Below are positions 23,433-23,704 of a stretch of 23,704 nucleotides of DNA, in pieces. The notes beneath the pieces were generated by a model that saw only the letters and a program-made list of their open reading frames with translations, was not told where the DNA came from and ran no database searches. The translations under genes were made by a program, and so were the position numbers. The stretch lies in NCBI GenBank assembly GCA_046290435.1, contig JBKAGO010000012.1, positions 1 to 23,704 on the forward strand, in the 5' to 3' direction. Position 1 is the stretch's first letter; every line of letters begins with the position of its first letter. This DNA comes from CAVQUE01 sp046290435 (GTDB lineage Bacteria > Actinomycetota > Acidimicrobiia > Acidimicrobiales > UBA8592).

Positions 23433-23617
23433 GATTCCCCTCACCGGCGCAGGGCCGGTGCTCTCGTTGGGGCCGAAACGATTGCGCTCCGGCGCATGTG
23501 GCGCCGAGGAGGTGCGACCTCGACGTGCTGGGCAGAGGGGTCCCCGTGCGGTCCCGGGGTCGTGGGATGACCCCGGGACCGCGACCGGCGAGCTCTTTCG
23601 TCCCTGCTCGTCGAGGT
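23433..23617. promoter_or_regulatory. Leader/promoter region of the flbD-motA operon
   Basis: This space of 185 bases holds a perfect hairpin (23548-23582) nearer its far end and an AGGGGA ribosome binding site. On the minus strand I find no CTCAAG-type sigma-28-like motif like those at the other three sites, and no other convincing promoter. Confidence 0.4.
23548..23582. terminator. Perfect 14-bp hairpin upstream of flbD
   Basis: GCGGTCCCGGGGTC, loop GTGGGAT, GACCCCGGGACCGC: 14 perfect pairs, 36 bases after the stop of a possible minus-strand gene entering from the right. This position fits a terminator, but there is no T-run on either side. Confidence 0.65.
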
Positions 23618-23704
23618 TCAGACGGCAGCCGCGGGTTGCGACTGCGACCCCAGCACGTGGGTCCACGCGTCCTGCACGGGGGCGAGGACGGTGGCCGCGT
23701 TGCC
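23618..23704 (-). CDS. Possible 3' end of a minus-strand gene cut by the window edge
   Basis: From the window edge one minus-strand frame is open for 28 codons to a TGA (TCA at 23618-23620), ending ...DAWTHVLGSQSQPAAAV. The strand fits the operon and a hairpin follows. I do not recognise it. It does not look like the C-terminus of FlgE or of flagellin, which would be likely neighbours. Confidence 0.35.
   Translation of the reverse strand, partial: GNAATVLAPVQDAWTHVLGSQSQPAAAV

Overview
The window is high-GC DNA from an actinobacterium, most likely of the Acidimicrobiia (Ilumatobacter/Iamia-like). The reasons are a DUF5318 zinc-ribbon gene, GTG and ATG starts joined by ATGA/GTGA overlaps, and a complete actinobacterial-style flagellar cluster. 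No taxon marker gene (rRNA, tRNA) is present, so this placement is an inference.

Left part, minus strand (211-8741). A group of housekeeping genes, a DUF5318 protein, a CCA-adding tRNA nucleotidyltransferase and a class II HDAC-like deacetylase, lies downstream of an HDOD protein. Upstream of these is a 4.6 kb gene whose reading frame is broken once. Its product begins as a BcsA-like membrane glycosyltransferase scaffold with a PilZ c-di-GMP-binding domain. It continues into a tandem array of 75-residue beta-sandwich-like repeats, then a proline-rich stalk, a DUF11-like domain and a C-terminal membrane anchor. The catalytic glycosyltransferase motifs are degenerate. This is the most unusual gene in the window. 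A second, short HDOD protein is divergently transcribed from it.

Middle (9676-10774). A non-coding space between convergent genes is filled by about three copies of a roughly 340-bp, strongly hairpin-forming repeat, with two 77-bp MITE-like inverted-repeat elements between copies. A fragment of the same family lies at about 50-210, beside the 3' end of the DUF5318 gene.

Right part (10775-23704), flagellar genes. flhB is on the minus strand and diverges from a tightly coupled plus-strand operon: flgN-like, flgK, flgL, fliW, fliD, a small fliT-like gene, fliH and fliI. Almost every junction has stop/start overlap, and the two real gaps are bridged by mini-ORFs of 11 and 14 codons. From the other side, flbD, motA, motB, fliL and an HDOD-GGDEF gene run on the minus strand and meet fliI at a perfect hairpin.

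The genes share a theme of flagellar hook-cap and filament assembly, motor function and c-di-GMP/HDOD signalling. Three flagellar or HDOD start regions carry a TCAA-N15/16-GCCGAT motif that closely resembles a sigma-28 (FliA/SigD) promoter. This suggests that the HDOD genes flanking the PilZ/repeat protein are co-regulated with flagellar genes. Several single-base dropouts are concentrated in internal copies of both repeat arrays. They may be assembly errors, and the frameshift in the large gene should be read with that in mind.
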